DNA of 9,733 nt from an uncultured Elioraea sp. (GCA_937995555.1 CALKJX010000243.1:1-9733), one strand, 5' to 3'; shown: positions 1 through 6,854, counted from the first letter of the stretch. The notes: generated from the sequence alone by a model not told the origin. Numbers and translations are program-made.

Positions 1-258
1 AGCCGGTCTCCTGTCGGCGCCCAAGAGAGTTTCGAACCGGTCCCGGTGGAGCTACTCGGAAGTCCGCTTGGAACATTCGGTTCACGACCCGTACCAAATC
101 GCCCAAGTCAACAGATACGGAGAGAGTCTGCGGCCGGAGAGCCGTATTCGCCGGTCGTTTCACCTCGAGCGGTCAACAGGTCGGCACGCCGAACCCCGCG
201 CCACAGGCGATCTCAGACGCTGCCGCCGAGGCAGAGAGCAGGTTTGCGGGGGAGAGAG
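1..258. other. Non-coding segment beyond the tRNA-Glu 3' end, no gene recognised
   Basis: No reading frame here resembles a protein I recognise, and the open frames lack the strong GC bias at third positions seen in the real genes. The base composition is less GC-rich than the rest of the window, especially at 50-160. Small structures are visible: a near-perfect palindrome ACCGG-TC-CCGGT at 36-47, the octamer GTCAACAG twice (about 109-116 and 172-179), and a short hairpin CTGCC/GGCAG around 220-234. On the minus strand the two octamers read CTGTTGAC and so contain TTGAC, the core of a -35 box, but I see no convincing -10 partner. The segment could be the 5' control region of a gene lying left of the window, or the space beyond the tRNA where integrative elements often insert. 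Neither is shown. Confidence 0.5.
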
Positions 259-334
259 TGGCGTCCCGTACGGGATTCGAACCCGTGTTGCGGCCTTGAA
301 AGGGCCGAGTCCTAGGCCTCTAGACGAACGGGAC
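259..334 (-). tRNA. tRNA-Glu (anticodon UUC)
   Basis: This is a 76-nt tRNA gene on the minus strand. The acceptor stem pairs GTCCCGT (5' end at 334) with ACGGGAC (269-263), followed by discriminator G and an encoded CCA (261-259). The anticodon stem CGGCC/GGCCG encloses the seven-base loop CTTTCAA, giving anticodon TTC (plus-strand 298-300), which reads GAA/GAG glutamate codons. The T arm is ACGGG-TTCGAAT-CCCGT with the invariant TTCGAAT loop, and the D arm contains the usual AGAGG...AGGAC pattern. It lies 45 nt beyond the recJ stop codon on the same strand, so it could be transcribed by read-through from recJ or from its own weak promoter in that gap. The product decodes glutamate and also supplies glutamyl-tRNA for tetrapyrrole synthesis in alphaproteobacteria only if HemA is of the plant type; most of them use ALA synthase. 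Confidence 0.96.
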
Positions 335-379
335 CCGCGCGGGGGGTTAGCCCGAGGCGGGGCACGGCGCAAGCGAAGG
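335..379 (-). promoter_or_regulatory. Possible weak promoter for tRNA-Glu
   Basis: In the 45-nt gap between recJ and the tRNA, the minus strand reads TTGCGC, then 17 nt, then TAACCC, ending about 9 nt before the mature tRNA 5' end. The -35 half matches TTGACA in four positions. The -10 half is poor, matching TATAAT only in its first two bases, and the implied leader is very short. The alternative is that the tRNA is processed from the recJ transcript. I rate this as suggestive only. Confidence 0.15.
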
Positions 380-2134
380 TCACGCAGGCGCGGCGTCCAC
401 CACCTGCAAGGAGGCCCCGCCGTTGCCGCGGAAATGGTCCTCGCGCAGCACACCGGCAAGCGTCACCGGCCGCCCCAGCGCGCCCGCGAGCCCGTGCCCC
501 AGCGCAGAACCGGCGGCGCGGAAGGCGATCGCGTTCAGCCGCCCGCCACCCTCGCCTTCCAGCGCGAGCCTGAGATGCGCCCCGCCCGCGCCCACCGCGC
601 TGGCATGGGCGAGCCGGCCGCTGAGCGCGAAGACCGGCTCGGCATTGCCCGCGCCGAACGGACCGAGCCGTCCGACCGCGCGGGCCAGCTCCGCGGTCGC
701 GCCCTCGACCGTGACAGTGCCGTCGAGCTCCAGCGCCTCCGGGCCGGTCGCCGCGCCGTGGCAGGCCGCGCAGAGCGCCTCGTGCAGCGCCCCCAGCCGA
801 TCAGCAGGCAACGTCACGCCGGCCGCCATCGCGTGCCCGCCCGCCTTGCTGGCGATGCCCGACGCGACCGCCGCGCGCACGGCATCTCCGAGATGCACGC
901 CCGCCACCGACCGCCCCGAGCCGGTGGCGATGCCGCCCGCCACGCCGAGCACGAAGGCGGGGCGCGCGAAGCGCTCCTTCAGCCGCCCGGCGACGATGCC
1001 GACCACGCCCGGGTGCCAGCCCTCGCCGGCGACCAGGATAACGTGCCGGCCTTCGGCGGCCTGCCGTTCCGCCACCGCGACGGCCGCGTCCAGCACGCCC
1101 GCCTCGATCCGCTGCCGTTCGCGGTTGAGCGAATCGAGGCGCTGCGCGAGCACCTCGGCCTCGGCCGACTCGTCGCTCAGCAGCAGGCGGATGCCGAGAT
1201 CGGCGTCGCCGATCCGCCCCGCCGCGTTGAGCCTGGGGGCAAGCGCGAAACCGATCGCCTCGGCATCGGGCGCGCGGGCGACCCCGGCGACGCGGAGCAG
1301 CGCGGCGATGCCGGCGCGCGGGCGCGTCGCCATCAGCGCCAGACCCTGGGCGACAAAGGCGCGGTTCACGCCGATCAGCTCCACCACGTCGGCGACCGTG
1401 GCGAGGGCGACGAGATCGACCAGGTCGAGCAGGCCCGCCGCATCGAGCGCGCGCGACCAGCCCGCCTTGCGCAGCACGCGGTTGGTCGCCACCGCGGCGA
1501 GGAAGGCAAGCCCGGCGGCGCAGAGGTGATCGAGCCCTGCGGTCGTGTCGAGCGTCGGATTCACATGCGCAAGGGCCGCCTCCGGCGCGCGCTCGACGCG
1601 GTGGTGGTCCAGCACCAGTACGTCCGCGCGGGGCGCGATGTCGGCGATCGGCTCGGGTGCCGCCGAGCCGCAATCGACGCACAGGATCACCCGCGCGCCG
1701 GCATCGGCGAGCCTGCGGAACGCCGCGACATTCGGGCCGTAGCCGTCGCGCAGCCGATCCGGCACCGCATGCGCGGCGCGTCCGCCGACCGCTTCGATGA
1801 AGCGCCGCATCAGCGCCGTGGCAGCGGTGCCGTCCACGTCGTAGTCGCCGAACACCGCCACCGTCTCGCCGCGCCGGACGGCATCGGCCAGCCGCAGCGC
1901 CAGCGCGTCCATGCCCGTGAGCACCGACGGGTCGGGCAGCCAGTCGCGCAGCCGCGGCGTCAGGTGACGGTCGAGTTCCGCGAGCGCGATGCCGCGCGCG
2001 GCGATCAGGCGGGCGAGCGGCTCCGGCAGTCCGTGCGCCTGGGCGATGAGGACGGCCGCGCGCGCATCCGCCGCGCGGGTGACCCAGCGCCGCCCGGTGA
2101 ACGAGAGCGGCCCGGCAGTCAGGCCGCCATCCAC
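380..2134 (-). CDS. recJ: Single-stranded-DNA-specific exonuclease RecJ
   Basis: RecJ is a 5'-to-3' single-strand DNA exonuclease of the DHH family, acting in the cytoplasm in RecF-type recombination, base-excision and mismatch repair. The 584-residue product, close to the usual bacterial length (E. coli 577), shows the family motifs in order: DYDVDG at 97-102, VDCG at 153-156, DHH at 176-178, TVAD at 246-249 and RLNAAGR at 301-307. The C-terminal DHHA1 part has GWHPGVVGIVAGR at 372-384, GSGRS at 405-409 and GGHAMAAG at 432-439. These include the metal-binding Asp and His residues, so the enzyme should be active. I chose the GTG at 2134. It overlaps the end of glpX by 16 nt, suggesting translational coupling, and no strong Shine-Dalgarno sequence precedes it. 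The longer in-frame ATG at 2344 would add 70 arginine-rich residues that are just glpX read out of frame. The start is less certain than the identity. Confidence 0.95.
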   Translation of the reverse strand: MDGGLTAGPLSFTGRRWVTRAADARAAVLIAQAHGLPEPLARLIAARGIALAELDRHLTPRLRDWLPDPSVLTGMDALALRLADAVRRGETVAVFGDYDVDGTAATALMRRFIEAVGGRAAHAVPDRLRDGYGPNVAAFRRLADAGARVILCVDCGSAAPEPIADIAPRADVLVLDHHRVERAPEAALAHVNPTLDTTAGLDHLCAAGLAFLAAVATNRVLRKAGWSRALDAAGLLDLVDLVALATVADVVELIGVNRAFVAQGLALMATRPRAGIAALLRVAGVARAPDAEAIGFALAPRLNAAGRIGDADLGIRLLLSDESAEAEVLAQRLDSLNRERQRIEAGVLDAAVAVAERQAAEGRHVILVAGEGWHPGVVGIVAGRLKERFARPAFVLGVAGGIATGSGRSVAGVHLGDAVRAAVASGIASKAGGHAMAAGVTLPADRLGALHEALCAACHGAATGPEALELDGTVTVEGATAELARAVGRLGPFGAGNAEPVFALSGRLAHASAVGAGGAHLRLALEGEGGGRLNAIAFRAAGSALGHGLAGALGRPVTLAGVLREDHFRGNGGASLQVVDAAPA

Positions 2135-3144
2135 GACTTGCGCGTGAAGTTGTGGTGCGCCTCGATGTAGCGAACCGTGCCGGACTTGGACCGCATGACG
2201 AGCGAATGCGTCGTCGCGCCGGCGCCGAAGCGCCGCACGCCGCGCAGCATCGCGCCGTTGGTGACGCCGGTCGCGGCGAACATCACGTCGCCCCTGGCCA
2301 TCTCCTCGGTCGAGTACTTGCGGTTGAGATCCGTGATGCCCCACCTGGCGGCGCGCTTCCTCTCCTCGTCGTTGCGGAACAGCAATCGCCCCTGGATCTG
2401 CCCGCCGATGCAGCGCAACGCCGCGGCCGCCAGCACGCCTTCCGGCGCGCCACCCGAGCCCATGTACATGTCGATGCCGCTCTCGGGCTGACTGGTCGCG
2501 ATCACGCCCGACACGTCGCCGTCACTGATCAGCATGATCCGCGCGCCCGCGCCGCGCACGGCCTTGATCAGCTCGGCGTGGCGCGGCCGGTCGAGGATGC
2601 AGACGACGAGGTCCGAGACCTCCATCTTCTTCGCGCGCGCGACCGCCTTCAGGTTCGCCGCCGGCGTCTCGTCGAGATCGACCAAGTCGTCCGGCAGCCC
2701 GCCGCCGACGGCAATCTTGTCCATGTACACGTCGGGCGCGTTGAGGAAGTTGCCGGCCTCGGCCAGCGCCACCACCGAGAGCGCGTTGTTGCCGCCCTTC
2801 GCGGTGATCGTCGTGCCCTCGAGCGGATCGAGCGCGATGTCGGCCTTCATGCCGCCCGAACCCACCCTCTCGCCGATATAGAGCATCGGCGCCTCGTCGC
2901 GTTCGCCCTCGCCGATCACCACCGTGCCGTCGATCGCGACCGTGTCGAAGGCGTGGCGCATTGCATCCACTGCCGCCTGATCGGCCGCCTTCTCGTCGCC
3001 GCGCCCCATCAGCCGCGACGCCGCCAGCGCCGCCGCCTCGGTGACGCGCACCAGTTCGAGCGCCAGGTTGCGGTCGATGTGCCGCGCATCGGGCCCCTCG
3101 CCGCCGGCGGCGAACACGCGGGGTGGCTCTGCCTTCTTCGCCAT
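2119..3144 (-). CDS. glpX: Class II fructose-1,6-bisphosphatase GlpX
   Basis: GlpX hydrolyses fructose 1,6-bisphosphate to fructose 6-phosphate in gluconeogenesis; in autotrophs some members also act on sedoheptulose bisphosphate. The 341-residue product is close to the family length. Its metal and substrate motifs are intact: IGEGERDEAPML at 77-88, DPLEGTT at 106-112, the DGD turn at 208-210, GGAPEGVLAA at 231-240 and GDVMFAATGVT at 285-295. These mark the lithium-sensitive phosphatase fold of the inositol-phosphatase superfamily. The ATG at 3144 is preceded by a strong GGAGG ending four bases upstream, which decides the start; the frame stays open further upstream only as a shadow inside hom. 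The gene begins 23 nt after hom and its end overlaps recJ. The order hom-glpX-recJ is widely conserved in alphaproteobacteria. Whether this host uses it for gluconeogenesis alone cannot be told from the window. Confidence 0.96.
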   Translation of the reverse strand: MAKKAEPPRVFAAGGEGPDARHIDRNLALELVRVTEAAALAASRLMGRGDEKAADQAAVDAMRHAFDTVAIDGTVVIGEGERDEAPMLYIGERVGSGGMKADIALDPLEGTTITAKGGNNALSVVALAEAGNFLNAPDVYMDKIAVGGGLPDDLVDLDETPAANLKAVARAKKMEVSDLVVCILDRPRHAELIKAVRGAGARIMLISDGDVSGVIATSQPESGIDMYMGSGGAPEGVLAAAALRCIGGQIQGRLLFRNDEERKRAARWGITDLNRKYSTEEMARGDVMFAATGVTNGAMLRGVRRFGAGATTHSLVMRSKSGTVRYIEAHHNFTRKSWMAA

Positions 3145-3153
3145 GTCTCCTCC
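3145..3153 (-). promoter_or_regulatory. Ribosome binding site of glpX
   Basis: The minus strand reads GGAGGAGAC directly before the glpX ATG. The core GGAGG (3153-3149) is separated by four bases from the start codon. It fixes the start of glpX within a frame that is otherwise open far upstream, and it is one of the two strongest Shine-Dalgarno sequences in the window. Confidence 0.8.
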
Positions 3154-3167
3154 ACACCCTCGCAGGG

Positions 3168-4463
3168 CTACAACGTTTCGATCCGGATCATGGTCGGCGG
3201 TTCCACCACCGATCCGAGCGTGGCGATCCGCGCGAGGGCTGCGGCCAGCGCCGCCTCCTCGCAGGGATGCGTGGTCAGCACCACCGGCACGGTCTCGTCC
3301 GGCGCGCGGCCGCGCTGGATCATGCTCTCCAGGCTGACGACATGGTCGCGCAGCACGGCCGAGACGTCCGCGATCACGCCGGGCCGGTCCACCACCATCA
3401 GCCGCAGATAGGCCGCGCCGCATCGGCGCGCGATCGGCACCGCGGGTTCGGCCGAGAGGTGATGCGCGGCCATGCCGAAGGGCGGTGTGTGCCGGCCGCG
3501 CGCGATGTCGATCAGATCGGCCACCACGGCCGAGGCCGTTGGACCGGCGCCGGCGCCGCGGCCCTCCAGCATCACGCGACCGACGTGATCGCCCTCGACC
3601 ATCACCGCGTTGAACACGCCGTCCACATGCGCGAGCGGCGAGGCCGCGGGCACCATCACCGGATGGACGCGCGCCGAGATCCCGCCATCGTGGCGCTCGG
3701 CGATGCCGACCAGGCGGATGACGAAACCGAGCTCGCGCGCGAAGGCGATGTCGAGCGCGGAGACGTGCCGGATGCCCTCGACATGCACGGAGGCGAAATC
3801 CACCGGCCGGCCGAAGGCGAGCGCGACCAGGATCGCGAGCTTGTGCGCGGCATCGATGCCGTCGATGTCGAAGGCTGGGTCGGCCTCGGCGTAGCCATGC
3901 GCCTGCGCCTCGGCGAGCACGTCGGCGAAGGCGCGGCCGGTGTCGCGCATCGTCGTCAGGATGTAGTTGCAGGTGCCGTTCAGGATGCCGGCGACGCGGG
4001 TGATGCGGTTCGCCGCCAGACCCTCGCGCAGCGCCTTGATGACCGGAATGCCGCCCGCGACCGCGGCCTCGAAGGCGAGCGGGGTCGCGGCAGCTTCCGC
4101 CGCGGCGGCGAGCTCGGCGCCGTGCAGCGCCAGCATCGCCTTGTTCGCGGTGACGACCGGCTTGTGCGCGGCGAGGGCCGCATCGACGGTCGCGCGCGCG
4201 ATTCCCTCCGCACCACCGATCACCTCCACCACCACATCGACGCCCGGATCGCGCGCCAGTGCCGCCGCATCGTCGAACCACCGCAGCCCCTCGAGCGGCA
4301 CGCCGCGATCGCGCGCACGATCACGCGCCGCCACCGCCACCGGAACGATCGGTCGGCCGGCGCGCGCGGCGATCAGCTCGGCGTTCTCGCGCAGAAGCCT
4401 GAGCGTCCCCGCGCCGACCGTGCCCAGGCCGGCGAGCCCCACCCGCAACGCTGTGCTGTTCAT
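3168..4463 (-). CDS. hom: Homoserine dehydrogenase with C-terminal ACT domain
   Basis: The enzyme reduces L-aspartate 4-semialdehyde to homoserine with NAD(P)H, the branch point to threonine, methionine and isoleucine. The 431-residue product has an N-terminal Rossmann fold with GLGTVG at 12-17 and NKAML at 107-111. It then has the catalytic domain with GILNGTCNYILT (159-170) and the family signature around EADPAFDIDGIDAAHK (193-208), whose K208 and nearby Asp residues match the known catalytic set. A regulatory ACT domain spans about 352-428 and starts at YLRLMVVDRPGVIADV; in this family it mediates feedback inhibition by threonine. The ATG at 4463 overlaps the aminotransferase stop codon by four bases (ATGA), and a GAGGA lies about eight bases upstream, so the two genes are almost certainly translationally coupled. 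There is no fused aspartokinase, so this is the stand-alone type usual in alphaproteobacteria. Confidence 0.97.
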   Translation of the reverse strand: MNSTALRVGLAGLGTVGAGTLRLLRENAELIAARAGRPIVPVAVAARDRARDRGVPLEGLRWFDDAAALARDPGVDVVVEVIGGAEGIARATVDAALAAHKPVVTANKAMLALHGAELAAAAEAAATPLAFEAAVAGGIPVIKALREGLAANRITRVAGILNGTCNYILTTMRDTGRAFADVLAEAQAHGYAEADPAFDIDGIDAAHKLAILVALAFGRPVDFASVHVEGIRHVSALDIAFARELGFVIRLVGIAERHDGGISARVHPVMVPAASPLAHVDGVFNAVMVEGDHVGRVMLEGRGAGAGPTASAVVADLIDIARGRHTPPFGMAAHHLSAEPAVPIARRCGAAYLRLMVVDRPGVIADVSAVLRDHVVSLESMIQRGRAPDETVPVVLTTHPCEEAALAAALARIATLGSVVEPPTMIRIETL

Positions 4464-5686
4464 GCGGCGTCCTCGACCCCCACGGCCAGACCGGGCACGT
4501 TCGAGCCTTGCAGGAACTGCCGGATCGCCCGGCAGGCCTGGCGGATGCGATGCGTGTTCTCGACCAGCGCGATCCGCACATGCCCGTCACCGTGCTCGCC
4601 GAAGCCCACGCCAGGGCTGACGGCGACCTTGGCGCGTTCCAGCAGCAGCTTGGAGAACTCGAGGCTGCCGAGCGGACGGAACCGTTCCGGGATCGGCGCC
4701 CAGGCGAACATCGAGGCGGCGGGCGCGGGCACGTCCCAGCCCGCGGCGGCCAGCCCGCGCAGCAGCACCTCGCGCCGCTCGGCGTAGAGGGCGCGCACCT
4801 GATCGACGCAGTCCTGCGGGCCGTTCAGCGCCGCCACCGCGGCGACCTGGATCGGCGTGAAGGCGCCGTAGTCCAGATACGATTTGACCCGCGCCAGTGC
4901 CGCGATCAGCCGCGCGTTGCCGGCGGCGAAGCCGATGCGCCAGCCCGCCATCGAGTACGTCTTGGACATCGAGGTGAACTCGACCGCGATCTCCTTCGCC
5001 CCCGGCACCGCCAGGATCGAGGGGGGCGGGTCGCCCTCGAAGTAGATCTCGGCATAGGCGAGATCGGAGATCACGAACACCTCGTGCCGCCGCGCGAACG
5101 CGACCACCTCCCTGTAGAAGTCGAGGCTCGCGGTCAGCGCGGTCGGGTTCGAGGGGAAGTTGACGATCAGCGCGGTCGGTTTCGGCACCGATTGGATCAC
5201 CGCGCGATCGAGCGCGCGCAGCATCTCCTCGCCCGGCTCGTGCGGCACGGAGCGCACGGCGGCCCCGGCGATCACGAAGCCGAACTGGTGGATCGGATAG
5301 GACGGGTTCGGCACCAGGATCACGTCGCCCGGCGAGGTGATCGCCTGCGCCAGGTTGGCCAGCCCCTCCTTCGAGCCGAGCGTGACGCAGATCTCGGTCT
5401 CGGGATCGAGCCCGACGCCGAAGCGGCGCGCGTAGTAGCCCGCGACCGCACGGCGCAGCCCTGGGATGCCCCTGGAGACCGAGTAGCGATGCGTGCGTGG
5501 ATCGGCGACCGTCTCGGTCAGCTTCGCCACCACATGCGCGGGCGCGCCGGTGTCAGGGTTGCCCATGCCGAGATCGATCACGTCCTCGCCGCGCGCACGC
5601 GCCGCCGCCTTCAGCCGGTTCACCTCGGCGAATACGTAGGGCGGCAGGCGTCGGATTCGGTGGAACTCGGAAGGCGCGGCTGACAT
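4460..5686 (-). CDS. PLP-dependent class I/II aminotransferase, AlaC/DapL-like
   Basis: This is a fold-type I PLP aminotransferase of 408 residues. The PLP-binding lysine is K242 in SMSKTYSMAGWRIG (239-252). Other cofactor and substrate signatures are NFPSNPT (176-182), SDLAY (207-211), the helix cap LGSKEGLANL (103-112) and the carboxylate-binding arginine R371 in VRIALVEN. The sequence belongs to the group annotated as AlaC (glutamate-pyruvate transaminase) or, by transfer, LL-diaminopimelate aminotransferase; the substrate cannot be fixed from sequence reading. I chose the ATG at 5686, giving an N-terminus MSAAPSEFHRIRRLPPYVFA typical of the family. A TTG at 5746, directly after the lipoprotein stop codon, would add 20 proline-rich residues and is less likely. 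The 3' end overlaps hom by four bases (ATGA). Pairing with homoserine dehydrogenase is common in alphaproteobacteria and suggests an amino-acid biosynthetic role. I leave the symbol empty because alaC and dapL are not separable here. Confidence 0.93.
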   Translation of the reverse strand: MSAAPSEFHRIRRLPPYVFAEVNRLKAAARARGEDVIDLGMGNPDTGAPAHVVAKLTETVADPRTHRYSVSRGIPGLRRAVAGYYARRFGVGLDPETEICVTLGSKEGLANLAQAITSPGDVILVPNPSYPIHQFGFVIAGAAVRSVPHEPGEEMLRALDRAVIQSVPKPTALIVNFPSNPTALTASLDFYREVVAFARRHEVFVISDLAYAEIYFEGDPPPSILAVPGAKEIAVEFTSMSKTYSMAGWRIGFAAGNARLIAALARVKSYLDYGAFTPIQVAAVAALNGPQDCVDQVRALYAERREVLLRGLAAAGWDVPAPAASMFAWAPIPERFRPLGSLEFSKLLLERAKVAVSPGVGFGEHGDGHVRIALVENTHRIRQACRAIRQFLQGSNVPGLAVGVEDAA

Positions 5687-5715
5687 TCGGCGGGTCCGGG
5701 CGATGGCGTGGGGCG

Positions 5716-5746
5716 GCTTAGGCGCATGTCCGGGCGGAGTCGTCAA
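5716..5746 (-). promoter_or_regulatory. Candidate promoter for the aminotransferase-hom-glpX-recJ operon
   Basis: In the 60-nt gap after the OmpA-family gene, the minus strand has TTGACG (5746-5741), five of six matches to the -35 consensus. It is followed after 19 nt by CTAAGC (5721-5716), a poor -10 box; shifting by one base gives an 18-nt spacer with CCTAAG. A start point near 5709 would leave a leader of about 24 nt before the ATG at 5686. The position is right for an operon promoter, but the -10 match is weak and co-transcription with the upstream lipoprotein gene is equally possible. Confidence 0.3.
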
Positions 5747-6811
5747 TCACGGCGAATATACCAGCCGCATCTCGGCGCCGCGACCGGCCGGGCCCGGGCG
5801 GGGCTCGGCGGCGAGCTCGATCGCCTCGGCGGGCGTGCCGGCGCTGCGCAGCGCCTGCGCCACCGCTTGGGCGCGCGCAAGGGCGAGCCCCAGATCGCCG
5901 CCCGTGCTGTCGCGGAAGCCGGTCACACGCACGACCGCGCCGCCGCGGCCAGCGGCGAAGCGTGCCACCACCGCGCGTGCCTCCGCAGGCAGCGTGGCCG
6001 AGCCCGGCGCGAAGGCGAGCGCCGCCCCCTGCCCAGCAGGCAGCGCGACCGACGGTGTGGCGCGCGGCGGCGGCAGCGCCGTGCGGTCGACGACCACGGA
6101 AGGGTCGGGGGGCGGCGCTGCGGCGGCAGGGACAGGCGCGGCTGGGGGTGCCGCAGCGGCGGCGACGGATGCAGCGTCGGGTGCCGCGGCCGTCCGCGGC
6201 GCCGGCGCAGCCTGCAGCGGGCCCGGGGCGGGGGCCGGGGACGGTGGCGGGACGGCGTCCGCGCGCGGCTCGGGGACCGCCGGGGGCGCTGCCGGCGCGG
6301 GCTCCGCTGCCACGGCAGGCCGAGGCGCTCCGGCGATCGGTGGCGGCCGGGGGGCCGGCAGCGGCGCGAGCGGCGCGACCATGCCGGGGACCGCGGCACC
6401 GTCCTCCATGGCACCGAGCGGTGTCGCGGCGGGGGCGGTCAGCGGCGGACCTGCGGGCGCCGGCGGCGAGGTGACGCCGACCGGGGCCGGCAGCACGGGT
6501 GGGCCGGAATGGCGCGCGTTCTCGCGGTCGGCGACCAGCGCATCGGCGATGCGCCGGCGCTCCTCGGGCGTGGGCGGCACCGGGCGCTCCGGCACCGTGC
6601 CGAGGTTCGGATAGGGCCGGTCCGCACCCGGAACCGGCGGCAGCTCGGCGGTCGGGGCGCGGCCCACGGCGGTGCGCGCCCACTCCAGCGGATTCGAGCC
6701 TGGCCCGCAGGCGGCGAGCAGAAGCAGGGCGAGACATGCTCCCGACGCGCGGCCGCAAACCCGCCGCTTCGCTTGATCCACCCTGCCTGGCGCACTAGGG
6801 TCCGCGCGCAT
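5747..6811 (-). CDS. Lipoprotein with Pro/Ala-rich linker and divergent OmpA-like domain
   Basis: The 354-residue product has a basic N-region, a hydrophobic stretch ACLALLLLAAC (25-35) and a lipobox ending at C35, so it should be lipidated and anchored in a membrane facing the periplasm. Residues about 100-260 are a low-complexity linker of proline and alanine, long enough to reach across to the cell wall. Residues about 262-354 resemble an OmpA C-terminal peptidoglycan-binding domain: FAPGSATLPAEA, then VTGFRDSTGG (296-305), then LGLALARAQAVAQAL (307-321). D301 and R313 sit where the Asp and Arg that grip diaminopimelate lie in classical members, although the loop between them is about three residues shorter. 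The start ATG at 6811 is set by GGAGG seven bases upstream and by the signal peptide. The gene is divergent from phaC and precedes the aminotransferase by 60 nt. It is probably an envelope-tethering protein; the precise role is unknown. Confidence 0.85.
   Translation of the reverse strand: MRADPSAPGRVDQAKRRVCGRASGACLALLLLAACGPGSNPLEWARTAVGRAPTAELPPVPGADRPYPNLGTVPERPVPPTPEERRRIADALVADRENARHSGPPVLPAPVGVTSPPAPAGPPLTAPAATPLGAMEDGAAVPGMVAPLAPLPAPRPPPIAGAPRPAVAAEPAPAAPPAVPEPRADAVPPPSPAPAPGPLQAAPAPRTAAAPDAASVAAAAAPPAAPVPAAAAPPPDPSVVVDRTALPPPRATPSVALPAGQGAALAFAPGSATLPAEARAVVARFAAGRGGAVVRVTGFRDSTGGDLGLALARAQAVAQALRSAGTPAEAIELAAEPRPGPAGRGAEMRLVYSP
6773..6801 (+). promoter_or_regulatory. Candidate phaC promoter inside the 5' end of the lipoprotein gene
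   Basis: The plus strand reads TTGATC (6773-6778), a 17-nt spacer, then TAGGGT (6796-6801). The -35 half matches the consensus in four of six positions and the -10 half in three of six, with the preferred spacer. A start near 6808 would give a leader of about 47 nt. The site lies within codons 4-13 of the divergent lipoprotein gene, which is necessary because only 43 nt separate the two start codons. The evidence is weak sequence similarity plus position. Confidence 0.25.
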
Positions 6812-6823
6812 TTCTTCTCCTCC
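6812..6823 (-). promoter_or_regulatory. Ribosome binding site of the OmpA-family lipoprotein
   Basis: The minus strand carries GGAGG (6823-6819) followed by seven bases and then the ATG at 6811, close to ideal spacing. It supports this start over the in-frame upstream start at 7081, whose extra 90 residues lie antisense to phaC and would bury the signal peptide. Confidence 0.8.
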
Positions 6824-6854
6824 CGCGCCCGACGCCGAAAGGACGCCCCGATTC

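Noticed and set aside
25..60. Possible second tRNA or tRNA remnant around the TTCGAA at 31-36
   Set aside because: The TTCGAA resembles a T loop, but the flanking bases on the minus strand do not form a T stem and no acceptor or anticodon arm can be built around it.
68..2170. 700-codon open frame on the plus strand opposite recJ
   Set aside because: It is antisense to recJ, runs through the tRNA gene, is arginine-rich and low in complexity, and matches no family. Long antisense frames are expected at this GC content because stop codons are rare.
2119..4281. A 720-residue protein fusing a long N-terminal region to GlpX
   Set aside because: The extra N-terminal part is hom read in the wrong frame. 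A strong Shine-Dalgarno sequence directly precedes the normal GlpX start at 3144.
3123..4787. 554-codon open frame on the plus strand opposite hom
   Set aside because: It is antisense to hom and to the end of the aminotransferase gene, with the same Arg/His-rich composition as the other shadows.
4508..5683. 391-codon open frame on the plus strand opposite the aminotransferase
   Set aside because: It is the antisense shadow of a clear PLP aminotransferase and has no family resemblance.
5687..5746. Extended aminotransferase start at TTG 5746
   Set aside because: It would begin immediately after the lipoprotein stop codon with a rare start codon and add 20 proline/arginine-rich residues. The ATG at 5686 gives a family-typical N-terminus.
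5900..6510. Apparent repeat tract in the Pro/Ala-coding region
   Set aside because: The GC-rich repetition reflects a low-complexity Pro/Ala linker. I could not find an exact tandem unit, so it is not listed as a DNA repeat.
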